Source: JACKCR01 sp041390305
Lineage (GTDB): Bacteria > Eisenbacteria > RBG-16-71-46 > CAIMUX01
Length of the DNA stretch: 64,000 bases
Reading direction: 5' to 3'
NCBI GenBank assembly: GCA_041390305.1
Contig: JAWKQE010000011.1
Coordinates: 122,837-186,836, forward strand
The position numbers and the translations under genes are program-made. Shown piece by piece: positions 47,501 through 56,721 of this stretch. Every line of letters starts with the position of its first letter. Within the stretch, counting starts at the first letter, position 1. Below the pieces are notes generated by a model. That model was given only the letters and a program-made list of their open reading frames with translations. It did not search any database and was not told the origin of the DNA.

Positions 47501-48038
47501 CTATCCGGTCTCCTTCGGGGGGCAGGCGTTCCATGGCCCTCATCTCATCCCGGGAGTTCGAACTCCGACTTCGACTCCGCGCTTCGTCGTCGGCGCGTAC
47601 GACCTGTTCCGATCCGATTCGCTGACGGTGGAAGCCGTCGGGGCGGTGCGTTCCGGAGTCGTCTACGACGATGCGGTGGGTGTCTTCCCGATGACCGGGG
47701 TCGATACGTCACGTAGCCGTGTCTACCCTACGGCCTGGCTGCCCGCCGGAGTGGAAGCCGAGGCGGATCTCTCCGACCTCCGTCTCTATCCGAATCCCGT
47801 CCGGGGGCAGGACCTCACCGTCCGTTTCGTGGTCGACGCACCCACCGAGCTGGACCTCGAGGCGTTCGATCTCGACGGGCGCAGTGTCGCGCGGACGACG
47901 CTCCACGGGGAACCGGGGGCGGCCGGCAATCAGATCCGGTGGGATCTCTCGGCTCTCGCATCAGGCCTCTACCACGTTCGCGTTCGCGCCCCCGAACTCG
48001 GGTTCGAACGGTTCGAGCGGATCGCAATCGTCCGTTGA
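44589..48038 (+). CDS. M6-like secreted metalloprotease with FlgD/type IX-like C-terminal domain
   Basis: 1149 residues, TTG start, signal helix YLLLAMSMLLVGVGTLEAN. The catalytic domain (about 140-480) begins with VLVLRVEFEND. The zinc motif is NGVLAHEFGHQLAFWDLYD, with H350, E351, H354 and a distal Asp, the M6/immune-inhibitor-A arrangement, and a Met-turn-like FSLMDSGDN. It has EFLLFENR and GVIGWHID, usual in M6 proteases. A beta-propeller-like part follows (IAARGDLVRATIDTGG, IVVGKDGSIHAIGGNG, LFAWDGDGNVVDGYP). The end is LRLYPNPVRGQDLTVRF, DLEAFDLDGRSVARTTL, LASGLYHVRVRAPELG, FERIAIVR. Likely exported and sorted by the adjacent PorU/PorV pair. Frame intact. Confidence 0.82.
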   Translation: MHRREAAGPRGGRYLLLAMSMLLVGVGTLEANELRLQRPDKSPSDPDRRVATDAVPRESRSADATVSDFSPREAPCVLIDTGTRKPEHKRLAPGATPTEPRAFYDPSSGVPPNALSRERNEQLKRLLTAPSVDALQSELVAASNRFAGAPPDTQRVLVLRVEFENDTPGALTTGDGRFDLRDLRDTTAVQFDPPPHDRRYFERHMEALKRYYDSQLQGRLVLEFDIFPAGDEEAYRLPDTYPYGPWIFSNSNPDVLQHAIDLVGDTLAEVDESDPTVDFSRYDHHMIFHAGSDFQGDVNRDTPWDIPSFNLFVTDPFVVQDSVSVNLVLVVPETVSQDDFAGALNGVLAHEFGHQLAFWDLYDVRVGAPVVGAFSLMDSGDNLFALIEDPPGSGINRAIRGTLPASIDPFHKLFWFSDAVDLKNFAADISGEVERREYELETVQLGNDIAMVPLNASEFLLFENRFLDLNGDGTVIVRQDPETGVIMGPGIDPADSSSVSDSLETLAKLEYDWLIPGEGVIGWHIDWLSVFTGFSQPGGGANIFFSRPGVGVIEADGIRDIGTASNEYLGGPYDPFFKGGYDLLDPTTVPSSNTNDGTDSGVTVAVLDSIGPNMRIGVKSTRFPGGWPIPVYSAFGTDEQCVVFDATGPRQPTYIFPARDPFDYSYVLLQCGPFGETANIFTFLPDSLDEGTGLAARTGFIGRDGAISTVGFVSEGRLRLVDGVGFDMVEWPEGIIGDVKVTTTPVLTDSLAWIGCSDGKIRAIAARGDLVRATIDTGGTSPVRVLGVGAPASGIGETGFWATDDGHVGAFSATSLGGLWTTLGNPTATPASILAVPDENDALDYIVAWNDGSVDRLDPAGARRSGWPYHLGSAPVPDIAVTDLQADGELETIVVGKDGSIHAIGGNGVALVGWPRSVWSRDESPYLDQTSGPRVLDLSADGSFGGPLELLLLRGDGLLFAWDGDGNVVDGYPVSFGGQAFHGPHLIPGVRTPTSTPRFVVGAYDLFRSDSLTVEAVGAVRSGVVYDDAVGVFPMTGVDTSRSRVYPTAWLPAGVEAEADLSDLRLYPNPVRGQDLTVRFVVDAPTELDLEAFDLDGRSVARTTLHGEPGAAGNQIRWDLSALASGLYHVRVRAPELGFERFERIAIVR

Positions 48039-48070
48039 CTCGTTTCTGGGGGGGCGGAGACGGAGGGAGA

Positions 48071-48963
48071 ATGGATCGAGTTCCTACCACGACAGGTGTA
48101 CGGCATCGCCTGGTTCCGGCTTGGCTCGCCCTCGCTCTGTTCTCGGCGGTGGCCGTGGCCGAGGCCGGGTCGTTCGGAAATGTGTCGTTTGGTGAGGAGT
48201 CCCGACTGCTCCCGACCGAGCTCGCTCCGAGCCGGGCCGGAAACGTCTCCTTCCTGCGCTCCGGCGAATCGACATACGCGCAGTGGAACCTCGATGACCG
48301 CCGTTCCGCGGCTCCAGCCTCCGCTTGGATGCAGAGCGCGACCGGAGGCGGCCCCAGCGTGCGTTCGCCGCGTCTGTCGTTCCTCTTCTCCGCGATCCTG
48401 CCCGGAGCCGGACAGCTCTACAACGGCAGCCAGCGTGGCTATGCCTACCTGGCCGTGGATGCGATGGCTGGTTCGCCCGCCCTCTCCTACCTCGACGCGG
48501 CAGATCGGAAGGAGGCGGACTTCCGTGCCTTCGCCGATCGGCACTGGAGCTTCGATAAGTTCGTGGGCTCCAGGACGAAGAAGGATGTGGTTTCGGCACT
48601 GGAGTGGACGAGCAGCTCGCGGAGTATCGGGATACCGATCCCGATCAGTACTACGACGAACTCGCCTCCGGATCCGAGTACCGTTGCGGATGGGACGACG
48701 CTGTCTTCGGCGGGAGCGAAATCACCTCCGAGAACTGGAGGGACTACCGGGACCAGCGGAACACGGCGAACAGCTTCGATTCGCGTGCCGGCTTCGCGCT
48801 CGGCGCTCTCGTCCTCAATCGACTCGTGAGCGCGGTGGATGCGTTCCGGATCGCGCGGGGCCGCCAGGTCGGCAGCTCGCCGAGTCTGCGGTTCACGAGT
48901 GACCTCGAAGGTGACCTGGGGAGTCCCGTGGCCACGTTCCGACTCACGAAGGAGCTCCCATGA
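48071..48963 (+). CDS. DUF5683-like envelope protein 1 (one frameshift as assembled)
   Basis: About 297 codons. Signal peptide LVPAWLALALFSAVAVAEAGS, ribosome site GGAGGGAG. The core has RLSFLFSAILPGAGQLYNGSQRGYAYLAVDAMAG, the pattern of DUF5683-type proteins that sit in the envelope of gliding or type IX bacteria. The frame shifts at about 48600 and continues as DEQLAEYRDTDPDQYYDELASG and RAGFALGALVLNRLVSAVDAFRIARG, a second hydrophobic segment. The stop overlaps the next start (ATGA). Related in layout to the following gene. Function unknown. Confidence 0.65.
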
Positions 48964-49957
48964 AGCGGATGTCCGCACATCGCGGTCTCGGCGTGGCCCT
49001 TGCCCTCTGCGGGCTGAGTCTGTCGGCGGAACCGGTCGCGTTCGCGACGCAGGCGTTCGCGGGCCTCGCCTCCGAACTGCCGATGGCGTTCGCGGCGTCG
49101 GCGTCGGTCGTCGGTCGGACGAGCGCAGGTCTCGGCGCAGCGACGAGTGCGGGTGCCGGTGCGGACGCGGATCTACCCCCCGGGCCCCAGGCGGACGGGG
49201 ACGCCTTCACCCAGGCCATCGACTGGGACGGCGTCCACGGGCTCCTCGCCCGGCAGTTCGAGACCGGGGACTCGAGACTGGGCGGAGCCGGCGATCCGGT
49301 CGACCGATGGGACCAAGGCTTCTCGTCCGGCAGGCCGTCGTCTTCCAAGAACTACAACCGTTCGGCGATCGTCACCACGCTCCTGCTGCCGGGGCTCGCC
49401 CAGTACCGGCTTGGTGAGAAGGGCGCGGCGTTGCGTTCATGACTCTCGAGGCCGCCCTCTGGACCGGTTTCTTCGGATACCGGATCCAGGCGTGGAATCG
49501 GGAAGAGACCTACGAAGAGATGGCGGGCCTCTACGCCGGCGTCGCCCCGGACGCGCCGCTCGACGACGACTTCTACAAGACGCTCGCGGGTTGGCCGTCG
49601 AGCGATCTCTACAACGAGATCCTGGTCCGTCGGCTCGCGCGTGAAGAGGCGGGCGACGACATCGACGCGCGCGAAGCCTGGTACGAAGCGAACAAGGTCC
49701 AGGGCAACGAGACCTGGAGCTGGTCTTCGGACGCGGCGCGGAAAGAGTTCGCGGAGAAGCGGTCCGAGGCTCAGAACTCTTTCAAGAAGAGCCGCAACAT
49801 GGTCGGTCTCGCGGTGGTGAACCGCGTGGTCGCGATGATCGATGCCGTTCTCCTCTCCGGCAGGACGCAGGATGGCGCGTATCGGCTCGACGTGTCTCAG
49901 GAGCGGGACGGCGGCGAGTTCGTCTCCCGCATCGCGCTCCGGAGGAATCTCCCCTGA
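48960..49957 (+). CDS. DUF5683-like envelope protein 2, paralogue of the upstream gene (one frameshift as assembled)
   Basis: About 332 codons. Signal-like N-terminus (VALALCGLSLSAEPVAFA), an Ala/Gly-rich stretch, then the same elements as its neighbour: NRSAIVTTLLLPGLAQYRLGEKGAAL, a frameshift at about 49432, TLEAALWTGFFGYRIQAWNREETYEEMAGLYAG and the closing NMVGLAVVNRVVAMIDAVLLSGR, matching ALGALVLNRLVSAVDAFRIARG of protein 1. It ends with a short segment rich in Arg/Asp. The start overlaps the upstream stop, so the pair is coupled. The two likely act together; function unknown. Confidence 0.65.
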
Positions 49958-49995
49958 TCACGGGAGCCGGGGTCGGCTCCCGTCGCTTCGGTGCC

Positions 49996-51090
49996 GTGCT
50001 CTTCGGTGCCGTCCTCCTGGGTGCTCTCATCACCCTTCCCGGCGTGTCCGCGCCGACTGAATGGGAAGTACTGCCCCCACTCGAGCCCGCGGAAGCACAT
50101 TCCCCGGCAGGCCGTCCTGACCGCACCGGATTCGCTCCGACGAGGCTCGTCTTCGATGGGTTCGGCGTTCTCTATGCGCTCGACGCGGACTCCGACCGGA
50201 TCCACCGCCTGGACCCGGACGGCACGTGGGTCGACTTCGGCGTCGGCGACCAGGGCGGTACGCGGTTCCCTTCGCTTCGTGCGCTGCAGGTGCGAGGCCC
50301 GGACCTCTTCGTCCTCGACTCCGGCGAGACCGTCCTCTACCGGATGAGTCTGGACGGACGTCTCCGCGCGCGGATCCCACTCGTCGGGCCGGACCTCGGT
50401 TCTCTCGACGTGGTCGACTTCCTCGTGGACAAGTCCGGGGGACTCTGGGTGCTCGATCGTGCCGGAAGTCGTCTCCTCCAGTTCGGCCGGAACGGCGAGT
50501 TCCTCGTCGACCTGGCGGCGGGGGTGGCCGGGGCGGAGCGTCTGGTCGCGCCCACGCGACTCGCGCTGGGTCCGGATGGGGGCGTGTACGTCCTCGAGCC
50601 CGGAGCGCGTCGGGTTCGTCGTTTCAGTCGGCAGGGCGAACTCCTCGGAAGCATCGGCTACGCGGATGCGCCGGCCGGGGCACCGGTCGCGGACCTCGTG
50701 GTCACGCAGGACGCGCTCCTCCTCATCGACTCGAAGGGCCGCTGGATCCGCCGTTCCCACCCGGACGGAGCGGCGCCGTCGATGCAGGCGGTGGACGTGG
50801 GTGTCGTGGCCGGGGCGGCGCTCTCGCCGGAAGGGATCCTCTACCTCGCGGGCGCGGAAGCGGGCCGGATCGAACGGCTCCGCGCGGTGATGCCGCGTCC
50901 CGAACCGCCGCGGTCGGAGGAACCGCGACCGGACACGCCGGAACTCGGGGATCCGCATCCGGAGGAACCACGACCGGACGAACCTGGTCTCGACGATCCG
51001 CATCCGAAGGAGCCACGACCGGACACGCCGGAGTCTGAGGCGCCCCGTCCGGAGGGAGACAGGAACGATGCCCCGCGTGAGGGGGACTGA
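49996..51090 (+). CDS. NHL/six-bladed beta-propeller protein with Pro-rich tail
   Basis: 364 residues, GTG start, signal peptide (GAVLLGALITLPGVSAPTEW). Residues about 35-285 form six propeller-like repeats, e.g. TRLVFDGFGVLYALDADSDRIHRLDPDG, GGLWVLDRAGSRLLQFGRNGEF, GGVYVLEPGARRVRRFSRQGEL. The tail (about 297-364) is a repeat of Pro/Arg/Glu/Asp such as PHPEEPRPDEPG and PHPKEPRPDTPE, encoded by similar DNA units; it is likely an extended spacer. The next gene starts 23 bp before its stop. Propellers of this type bind proteins or glycans. Confidence 0.75.
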   Translation: MLFGAVLLGALITLPGVSAPTEWEVLPPLEPAEAHSPAGRPDRTGFAPTRLVFDGFGVLYALDADSDRIHRLDPDGTWVDFGVGDQGGTRFPSLRALQVRGPDLFVLDSGETVLYRMSLDGRLRARIPLVGPDLGSLDVVDFLVDKSGGLWVLDRAGSRLLQFGRNGEFLVDLAAGVAGAERLVAPTRLALGPDGGVYVLEPGARRVRRFSRQGELLGSIGYADAPAGAPVADLVVTQDALLLIDSKGRWIRRSHPDGAAPSMQAVDVGVVAGAALSPEGILYLAGAEAGRIERLRAVMPRPEPPRSEEPRPDTPELGDPHPEEPRPDEPGLDDPHPKEPRPDTPESEAPRPEGDRNDAPREGD

Positions 51091-54000
51091 GCGGGACCGC
51101 GCTCGTGTCTCCGCGGAGGTGCGGCGCTTCGTGGCCCTCTCAGCCGCCGTCGTTTCCCGATGGCCCGTCGTTCTGTTGCTCCTCGTCGTCTCGTTGTCGT
51201 GCTGCCGGGGAGAGGCACGGGGGGCGTCTCTCGAGGGAGAACGGGACGCTGAGGTCTGGAGTTGGTCGGCCGGACTCGTCGACACGACGGTGACGGAGTT
51301 CGGTGACTCGCTCCGGGTGAGTCTCGGGGCCGGGTGGCTCGATCCTTCGTCGGCCGAACTCCGTTGGGAGCGGACGGGCGGGCAGGTGTCGCCGCCGCTG
51401 GCGCGTGGAGTCGACTATCTCCTCGATCCGAGGCGCGGCACGGTTCGGCTGCTTGCGGCTCCGCCGGACTCCTCCGGGCTCCACATTCGGGTGCTGGCCT
51501 TTCCGAGCGAGCTCCCCACGACGTTCTGGCTCCATCGTCCCTGGTTTCCGCCCGACTCGGCTTCGGTGGCCGCGATGCCGAAGGAGGAACGTAGGTCGCG
51601 GAGCGATCCGCTTGGAGACGCCCGTCTCGACATCGCCGGTAGCAAGACGTTCTCGGTGCAGGTCGGGTCGCAACAGGACCTCTCCCTCGAGCAGTCGCTC
51701 GATCTCTCCATCAACGGGCGGATCGGCCGCAACGTCACGGTACGGGCCGTGCTCACCGATCGCGACACGCCGCTCCAGCCGGAGGGGACGAGCGCGCAGC
51801 TCCAGGACCTCGACCGCGTCCTCGTGGAGGTGGAGGGGCCGAAGGCGCGCATGCGGCTCGGTGACTTCGAAACGTTCCTCCGTCCCACGCCGTTCACGGA
51901 CTACAGACGGCAGCTCGCCGGCGTGGAGGGCGCCGTCGATACCGGGCCCGCGCGCGTGCTCGCGATCGGCGCGACGTCACCGGGGGCGTTCGCGTCCCGG
52001 GAGTTCCTCGGCTCCGAGGGTGTGCAGGGGCCGTACGTGCTGCAGCGGGACATCGCCGGCGTGGCCGATCCGATCGTCGCGGGGAGCGAGTCCGTCTGGC
52101 TCGACGGCCGCGCCCTGTCGCGCGGGGAGGAGGCGGACTACATCGTCGACTACGCCTCAGGCGAACTCACGTTCACGTCGCGGAACCCGATCACCGCGTA
52201 CTCGCGGATCGCGGTCGACTACCAGGTCGCGGATCGTCCGTACGAAGGGCGCGTCTATCGGGTGGGCGTCGAGAGCGGACGATCCGAACTCCTCGACGGT
52301 GTTCGTCCCGGTGCGTCGCTCCTCGACGGAGTCGGCGGTACGGGTTCGCGGCGGAACATCGGGCGGAGCGTCGGAGTGGACGCCCGTGGGGCCGGGAGCG
52401 GTGCGACTGGCGCTGCGAGGAGCGGGAGCGCGGGGGCAGGTGCGGGTGCGGACGGCGGTGCCAACGGCTCTCGGGCGGAGCGCGCCGACCGTGTCCGGAG
52501 CGCTCTCTCCGTCGATTGGCTGGTCGAGCGTGACGCGGCGAACGAACCTCTCGGGCTCGACCTGACCGATGCCGAGCGCGCGCTGCTGAGCGCCGCGGGG
52601 GATGCCGCGGACACGCTGGCACAGGGAATCCGGTTCGTCGGTGACGGAGAGGGCGACTACTCGCTCGTCTCCGTCGATACGCTCGCGGCGCCGTTCTTCG
52701 CCTATCAGGGACCGGGGGGCGGTGACTTCCTCGTCCGGTTCGACGCCGTGCTGCCCGGCCAGGGCGACTACGTCGATTCGACCCGGGTGGACTCGACCGG
52801 AGCGGAGACGACGTTCTTCGTCTTCGCGGGGAGGGAAGAAGGGGACTTCCTTCCGGCCCGCGAACTCGCCGCGCCCGAGAGCCGGACGATCCTCGCCCTG
52901 CGATCGGTGACGGGAGTCTCCGATCGGCTCACCGTCGTCGTCGACGGCGCCGTGTCCGACTTCGACAAGAACACGCTCTCGGCGCGCGACGACGGTGACA
53001 ACGTCGGGACCGCGGTGGAGCTGGCGTCCGCGTTCGCGCTTCTTCCGCGCGGGCCGTCCGAGCTCGGGCTGGAGGTGCGGCTGCGGAACGTCGATCGCCG
53101 GTTCGAACCTCTGGGGCGGCTCGAAGAGTCGTTCTTCGGGCTGGATTGGAACCTCGATCCGTCGCGGCTCACATCGGGAGATCGGCGGCTCACGGTCGCA
53201 TCGCAGTTTCGTCGGGGGCGGCAGCGACTCCGCTTCGAAGTGGGCCGGCTCGAGAACACGGTCGACTTCCGCTCGAAGCGGGCGGTGGTGGAAGGCCATG
53301 CCGGATGGCGAAGCCTCGAACTCGATGGCCGCGTCCTCCGGGCGCGAAGCGAAGACGACCTCACGATGAGTGACGGACGGCGGGATCACGACCGCCTCTC
53401 TCTCCGGCGCGACGGGGGGTGGGCGCGCGCGTCGGTTCGCTACGCTCACGAGCGGACCGAGGCGGGGGCCGGATCCCTGCGATCCGGTTCGTTCTATCGC
53501 GAGGTGGGCGGACGGCTGGAGAGCGGCCCCAGGGTCGGGCTCCTCCGCACGGCGGTGGAGCATGTGGAGCGGCGAACCTACGCGATCGACGGCGCGGACG
53601 CGCCGCTGCGCGACACCGGGCGGACGACGACGGGCGAAGTGGAGTGGCGGGGAGGTGGTGGACGTTCCGTGCAGGCGAGCTACACCTGCCGGAAGCTCAC
53701 GCCGTCAGACGGAGGGGCCGAGACGACGAGCGAACTCGGCTCGGTCCGCTGGCTTCTGCGCCGTGGGGACGGGTTCTCCGGCAGGAGGGGCGCTGGGAAC
53801 TCTCGACGCAGGAGGAGCGCGAACGGCTCCGTGTCCTCGAGTTCGTGGGAACGGGGAGGGGCACTACGACTCACTCGGCGTCTACCAGGGTGTCGGCGAC
53901 TACGAGATCCTGATCCGGGACTCGGACGAAGCGGTACGGCGAAACCGGATCAGCTGGTCGTCGCGGTCGGAACTCGATCGGGGCCGCCGGGCCACGGAGG

Positions 54001-54777
54001 GCCAGCCCGGCTCGGTCTTCCGGAGAGCGTGGAGTGATCTCCGGGTCGTGCACTACTGGACCGCGAGTGTCGAAACGGCGCGGGACGTCTCCGTATCTCT
54101 GGGGCCGGATGCTTCCCGTTCTCTGGGGCACGCGACGACTCGAGAGGGTCGACGTCCTGCAGAGGGCGGATCTCACCGCGCTCGATCAGGCGAAGTACTT
54201 CGCGCCGCGTCTCGGCGTCTCGATCCGTGGGACCGACAGCGGTGCGGCCGAGGGGATCACGGAGCGGTCGACGTCGCGCTCCTACAGTCTCACGCTCCGC
54301 TCTCGTCCTCGGGAGCGATGGTCTCTCGACACGTCGGGTGATCTGGATCGCGATCGTCGGACCTTCTCGGCCCGAGGCGTGACGACCAAGACGGGATGGG
54401 ACTCGCGCAGCGTGTCGCTCGACCAGAGCGTGCGCGTCCGGAGCGGACTCGCCTTCGAGGCGGAGGCGAAGTACCGCCGCAGAGCCCGCGTGGAGTCGTC
54501 CGAACGGGCCGACGTCTACGAGGGCGAGCCCGCCGTCGTCTGGACTCCGCAGGCGCGGAGCCGGGTGGAGGTGCGGACGAAGCGCACGTCCGTGGTTCGG
54601 CGCGGTGGAGTGGGCCGGGCCAGCCGCGAGCTCGAGCGTTCGGGCTGGGACAGCCGGGTACTGACCACGCTCCGGCTCCGGGAGGCACTCGACCTCTCCT
54701 TCTTCTTCCACGAGAGCCGGCCGGATGGCGGGCGCGACGTCCGGGACCTGCGGTTCGAGTTGAGGGCCACGTTCTGA
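51068..54777 (+). CDS. very large outer-membrane barrel-like protein (frame-broken as assembled)
   Basis: About 1236 codons, overlapping the propeller gene by 23 bp. A hydrophobic N-terminal segment (VVSRWPVVLLLLVVSLSCC) is followed by a beta-rich region. Two recognisable blocks: SQQDLSLEQSLDLSINGRIGRNVTVRAVLTD, then LQPEGTSAQLQDLDRVLVEVEGPKARMRLGDFE, a conserved pattern in FCB-group barrel proteins. Then a stretch with IRFVGDGEGDYSLVSVDTL and LPGQGDYVDS, and a later FVGTGRG-Y-SLGVYQGVGDYEIL. Long alternating strands and the final LRFELRATF with C-terminal Phe support a barrel. Frames change at about 53770, 53870 and 54030-54100. A SprA-type translocon role is possible but not shown. Confidence 0.65.
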
Positions 54778-56594
54778 TGGGCGCGGACGTCCACATGCGG
54801 CAGTGGGAGAGGGCCCGACGCGCGCTCCGGTGTCTCCACGGCCGGTCGGGCCGTTCGTCTCGGCGCATACACGCGGGTCGGCTGAGTGGGGCGGCTCGGG
54901 CGGGCCTCGCGATCTGGGCGGGTCTTGCGTGTGGTGTGGGCGCCGCTGTCTGCGTGGGCCTCGCCGGCTCCTGTGTGCTTGCCGGTACGGTTCCCCTGGG
55001 GTCGATCGAAGCCGATGGGCCGTTGTCGGACCGCACCGTGCGGCAGCTCTACGGCGTTCCGGACCCCGCCGGGCTGGACGCGGCCCTGGCCCGGATCGGC
55101 GCCGCACTCGTGCGCGCGGGGCACCTCGAGGCCGTGATCACGCTCCATGTTCCGGTGGACGCCGGGTCTGCTGCGGGACCGATCGACGGGAGTCCGGCGG
55201 CGCTCCGGATCGCGTCCGGACCGTCGGCGCGGTGGGAGGAGCTGCGCGTCCAGGTGAGAGGTGGGGTGGAAGGCCCGCCGCTTCGCGCACCGGAGGGTGC
55301 TTTCGTGCGGAGCCGTCTCGAGTCGGAACTCGTCGCGTGGATCCGGGAGTGGGGGGAGGCGGGGCACCCCTTCGCAGTCGCCGAGGTGGAGAGCCTCACC
55401 GTGCACGCGGGGCAGATCCGGGCGGGAGTCCGGCTCGACCCGGGTCCCAAGGTGGAGGTGGCCGAGCTGGCCGTTCCGGGCCTTCGTGGGACCCGGCAGG
55501 CGTTCCTCGAGCGCTGGCTCGGGTTCCGGGAGGGCGAAACCTACCGGGAGGCGGATCTCCTCAGGCGGCAGCGACGGCTGGAGCGGACCGGGCTGTTCTC
55601 GTGGGTGGGCGAGCCCCACATCGAGCTGATCGGGCCGGGGGCGGTCCGGATCCACTATCCGGTCGAGGAGGGCGCGCACAACCGGATCGAGGGCGCGCTC
55701 GGGTATGCGGGGGCGTCCGGCGAAGTGTCGGGGCGGGTCGACCTCGAGTTCGGGAACCTGTTCGGGACCGGGCGCCTGGCCGCGCTCAGGTGGGAACGGC
55801 TCGGTGAGGACGACTCCCGGCTCGACCTCCGCTACGAGGAGCCGATGGTGCCCGGGACTAGGGTCGGCGCGAGCCTGGAGGTGTTTCAGCAGGTGCAGGA
55901 TACGACGTTCACCTTGGACCGGTTCGAGGGACGTCTGTTCTCGGACCTCGGCACCGATCTCACCGTGTCCCTCGGCTTCGAGATGCGCCGATCGGTGCTC
56001 GGGAGCGCCCCCTCCGACGTGGTGCGGCGGGGCTCCACCGTTTTCGGGGTGGAGTGGGAGACGCTCCGTCCCGGCCGTCTCGCCGGTCGGCGGGTGGACG
56101 GCAGCTTCCGCACCGGTCGGAGTCGCTACGAGTTCGCGGACGGGACGGAGCGGTCCGAACGCCTGGACCGGGTGGAGTTTGCCTTCGAGTCGTACTGGCG
56201 GAAGGGGCCGGTGGCGGTGCTCCGCACTGTGCTTCGGACGGCGGGCCTCAGCGGGGCCAAGGACCGCAGCCTTCCCGTCTCCGAGGCGCTCTGGATCGGC
56301 GGGGCTCCGGGGCCGCGCGGTTGGGACGAAGAGTCGTTCGCGACCCGTCGCTACGTCTCCGGTCAGCTCGAAGCGGGAGTCGCCCTCTCGGGGGATCGGG
56401 GCCGGGTCTCTGGGGTCGTCGACGGGGCCGCCGACCGGTCGCTTGCCACGGGCGACGACGAGCGGGCCGGAGGCTGGGGGCTCGGACTGGCCAACGAGTC
56501 CGCACGTCGTTCTGTCGTCGTCGACTACGGGATCCCGTTCGGAGACGGCTTCAACCAGGGTAGGGTGCATCTCCGCGTCCGCACACGGTTCTGA
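54777..56594 (+). CDS. Omp85 superfamily protein (BamA/TamA-like)
   Basis: 605 residues, ATG overlapping the previous stop by one base (TGATG). Arg-rich N-terminus then a hydrophobic segment (GLACGVGAAVCVGLAGSCVLAG). POTRA-like domains cover about 85-330; one is LDPGPKVEVAELAVPGLRGTRQAFLERWLGFREGETYREADLLRRQRRLERTGLFSWV, with the usual beta-alpha-alpha-beta order. The C-terminal barrel starts near GALGYAGASGEVSGRVDLEFGNLFGTGR and ends VHLRVRTRF, with C-terminal Phe. A PRGWDEESFATRR segment matches the (V/I)RG(Y/F) loop of this family. It presumably inserts barrels, e.g. the upstream one. Confidence 0.85.
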   Translation: MGADVHMRQWERARRALRCLHGRSGRSSRRIHAGRLSGAARAGLAIWAGLACGVGAAVCVGLAGSCVLAGTVPLGSIEADGPLSDRTVRQLYGVPDPAGLDAALARIGAALVRAGHLEAVITLHVPVDAGSAAGPIDGSPAALRIASGPSARWEELRVQVRGGVEGPPLRAPEGAFVRSRLESELVAWIREWGEAGHPFAVAEVESLTVHAGQIRAGVRLDPGPKVEVAELAVPGLRGTRQAFLERWLGFREGETYREADLLRRQRRLERTGLFSWVGEPHIELIGPGAVRIHYPVEEGAHNRIEGALGYAGASGEVSGRVDLEFGNLFGTGRLAALRWERLGEDDSRLDLRYEEPMVPGTRVGASLEVFQQVQDTTFTLDRFEGRLFSDLGTDLTVSLGFEMRRSVLGSAPSDVVRRGSTVFGVEWETLRPGRLAGRRVDGSFRTGRSRYEFADGTERSERLDRVEFAFESYWRKGPVAVLRTVLRTAGLSGAKDRSLPVSEALWIGGAPGPRGWDEESFATRRYVSGQLEAGVALSGDRGRVSGVVDGAADRSLATGDDERAGGWGLGLANESARRSVVVDYGIPFGDGFNQGRVHLRVRTRF

Positions 56595-56607
56595 GACGAG
56601 GCCGACC

Positions 56608-56637
56608 TTGCGGGGAGCGGATCGGGTTGCCTACAGT
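56608..56637 (+). promoter_or_regulatory. candidate promoter for the parvulin gene
   Basis: TTGCGG (56608-56613), 18-base spacer, TACAGT (56632-56637), in the 127-bp gap before the start at 56722. Confidence 0.4.
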
Positions 56638-56721
56638 TGTTACTTCGGCTCGAGAAGCAGCTGGGCTCGGACGAACGGAGCCAGGGTGTCGCGCACGGGA
56701 GCGAGAGAGAGGAGCGAATAG

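Noticed and set aside
44718..47543. Minus-strand open frame of 941 codons
   Set aside because: Antisense shadow of the M6-like metalloprotease gene, which has the catalytic motif on the plus strand. High GC makes long shadow frames common here.
54516..56570. Minus-strand open frame of 684 codons
   Set aside because: Antisense to the BamA-like gene and the end of the barrel gene; composition is Arg/Pro/Glu rich without motifs.
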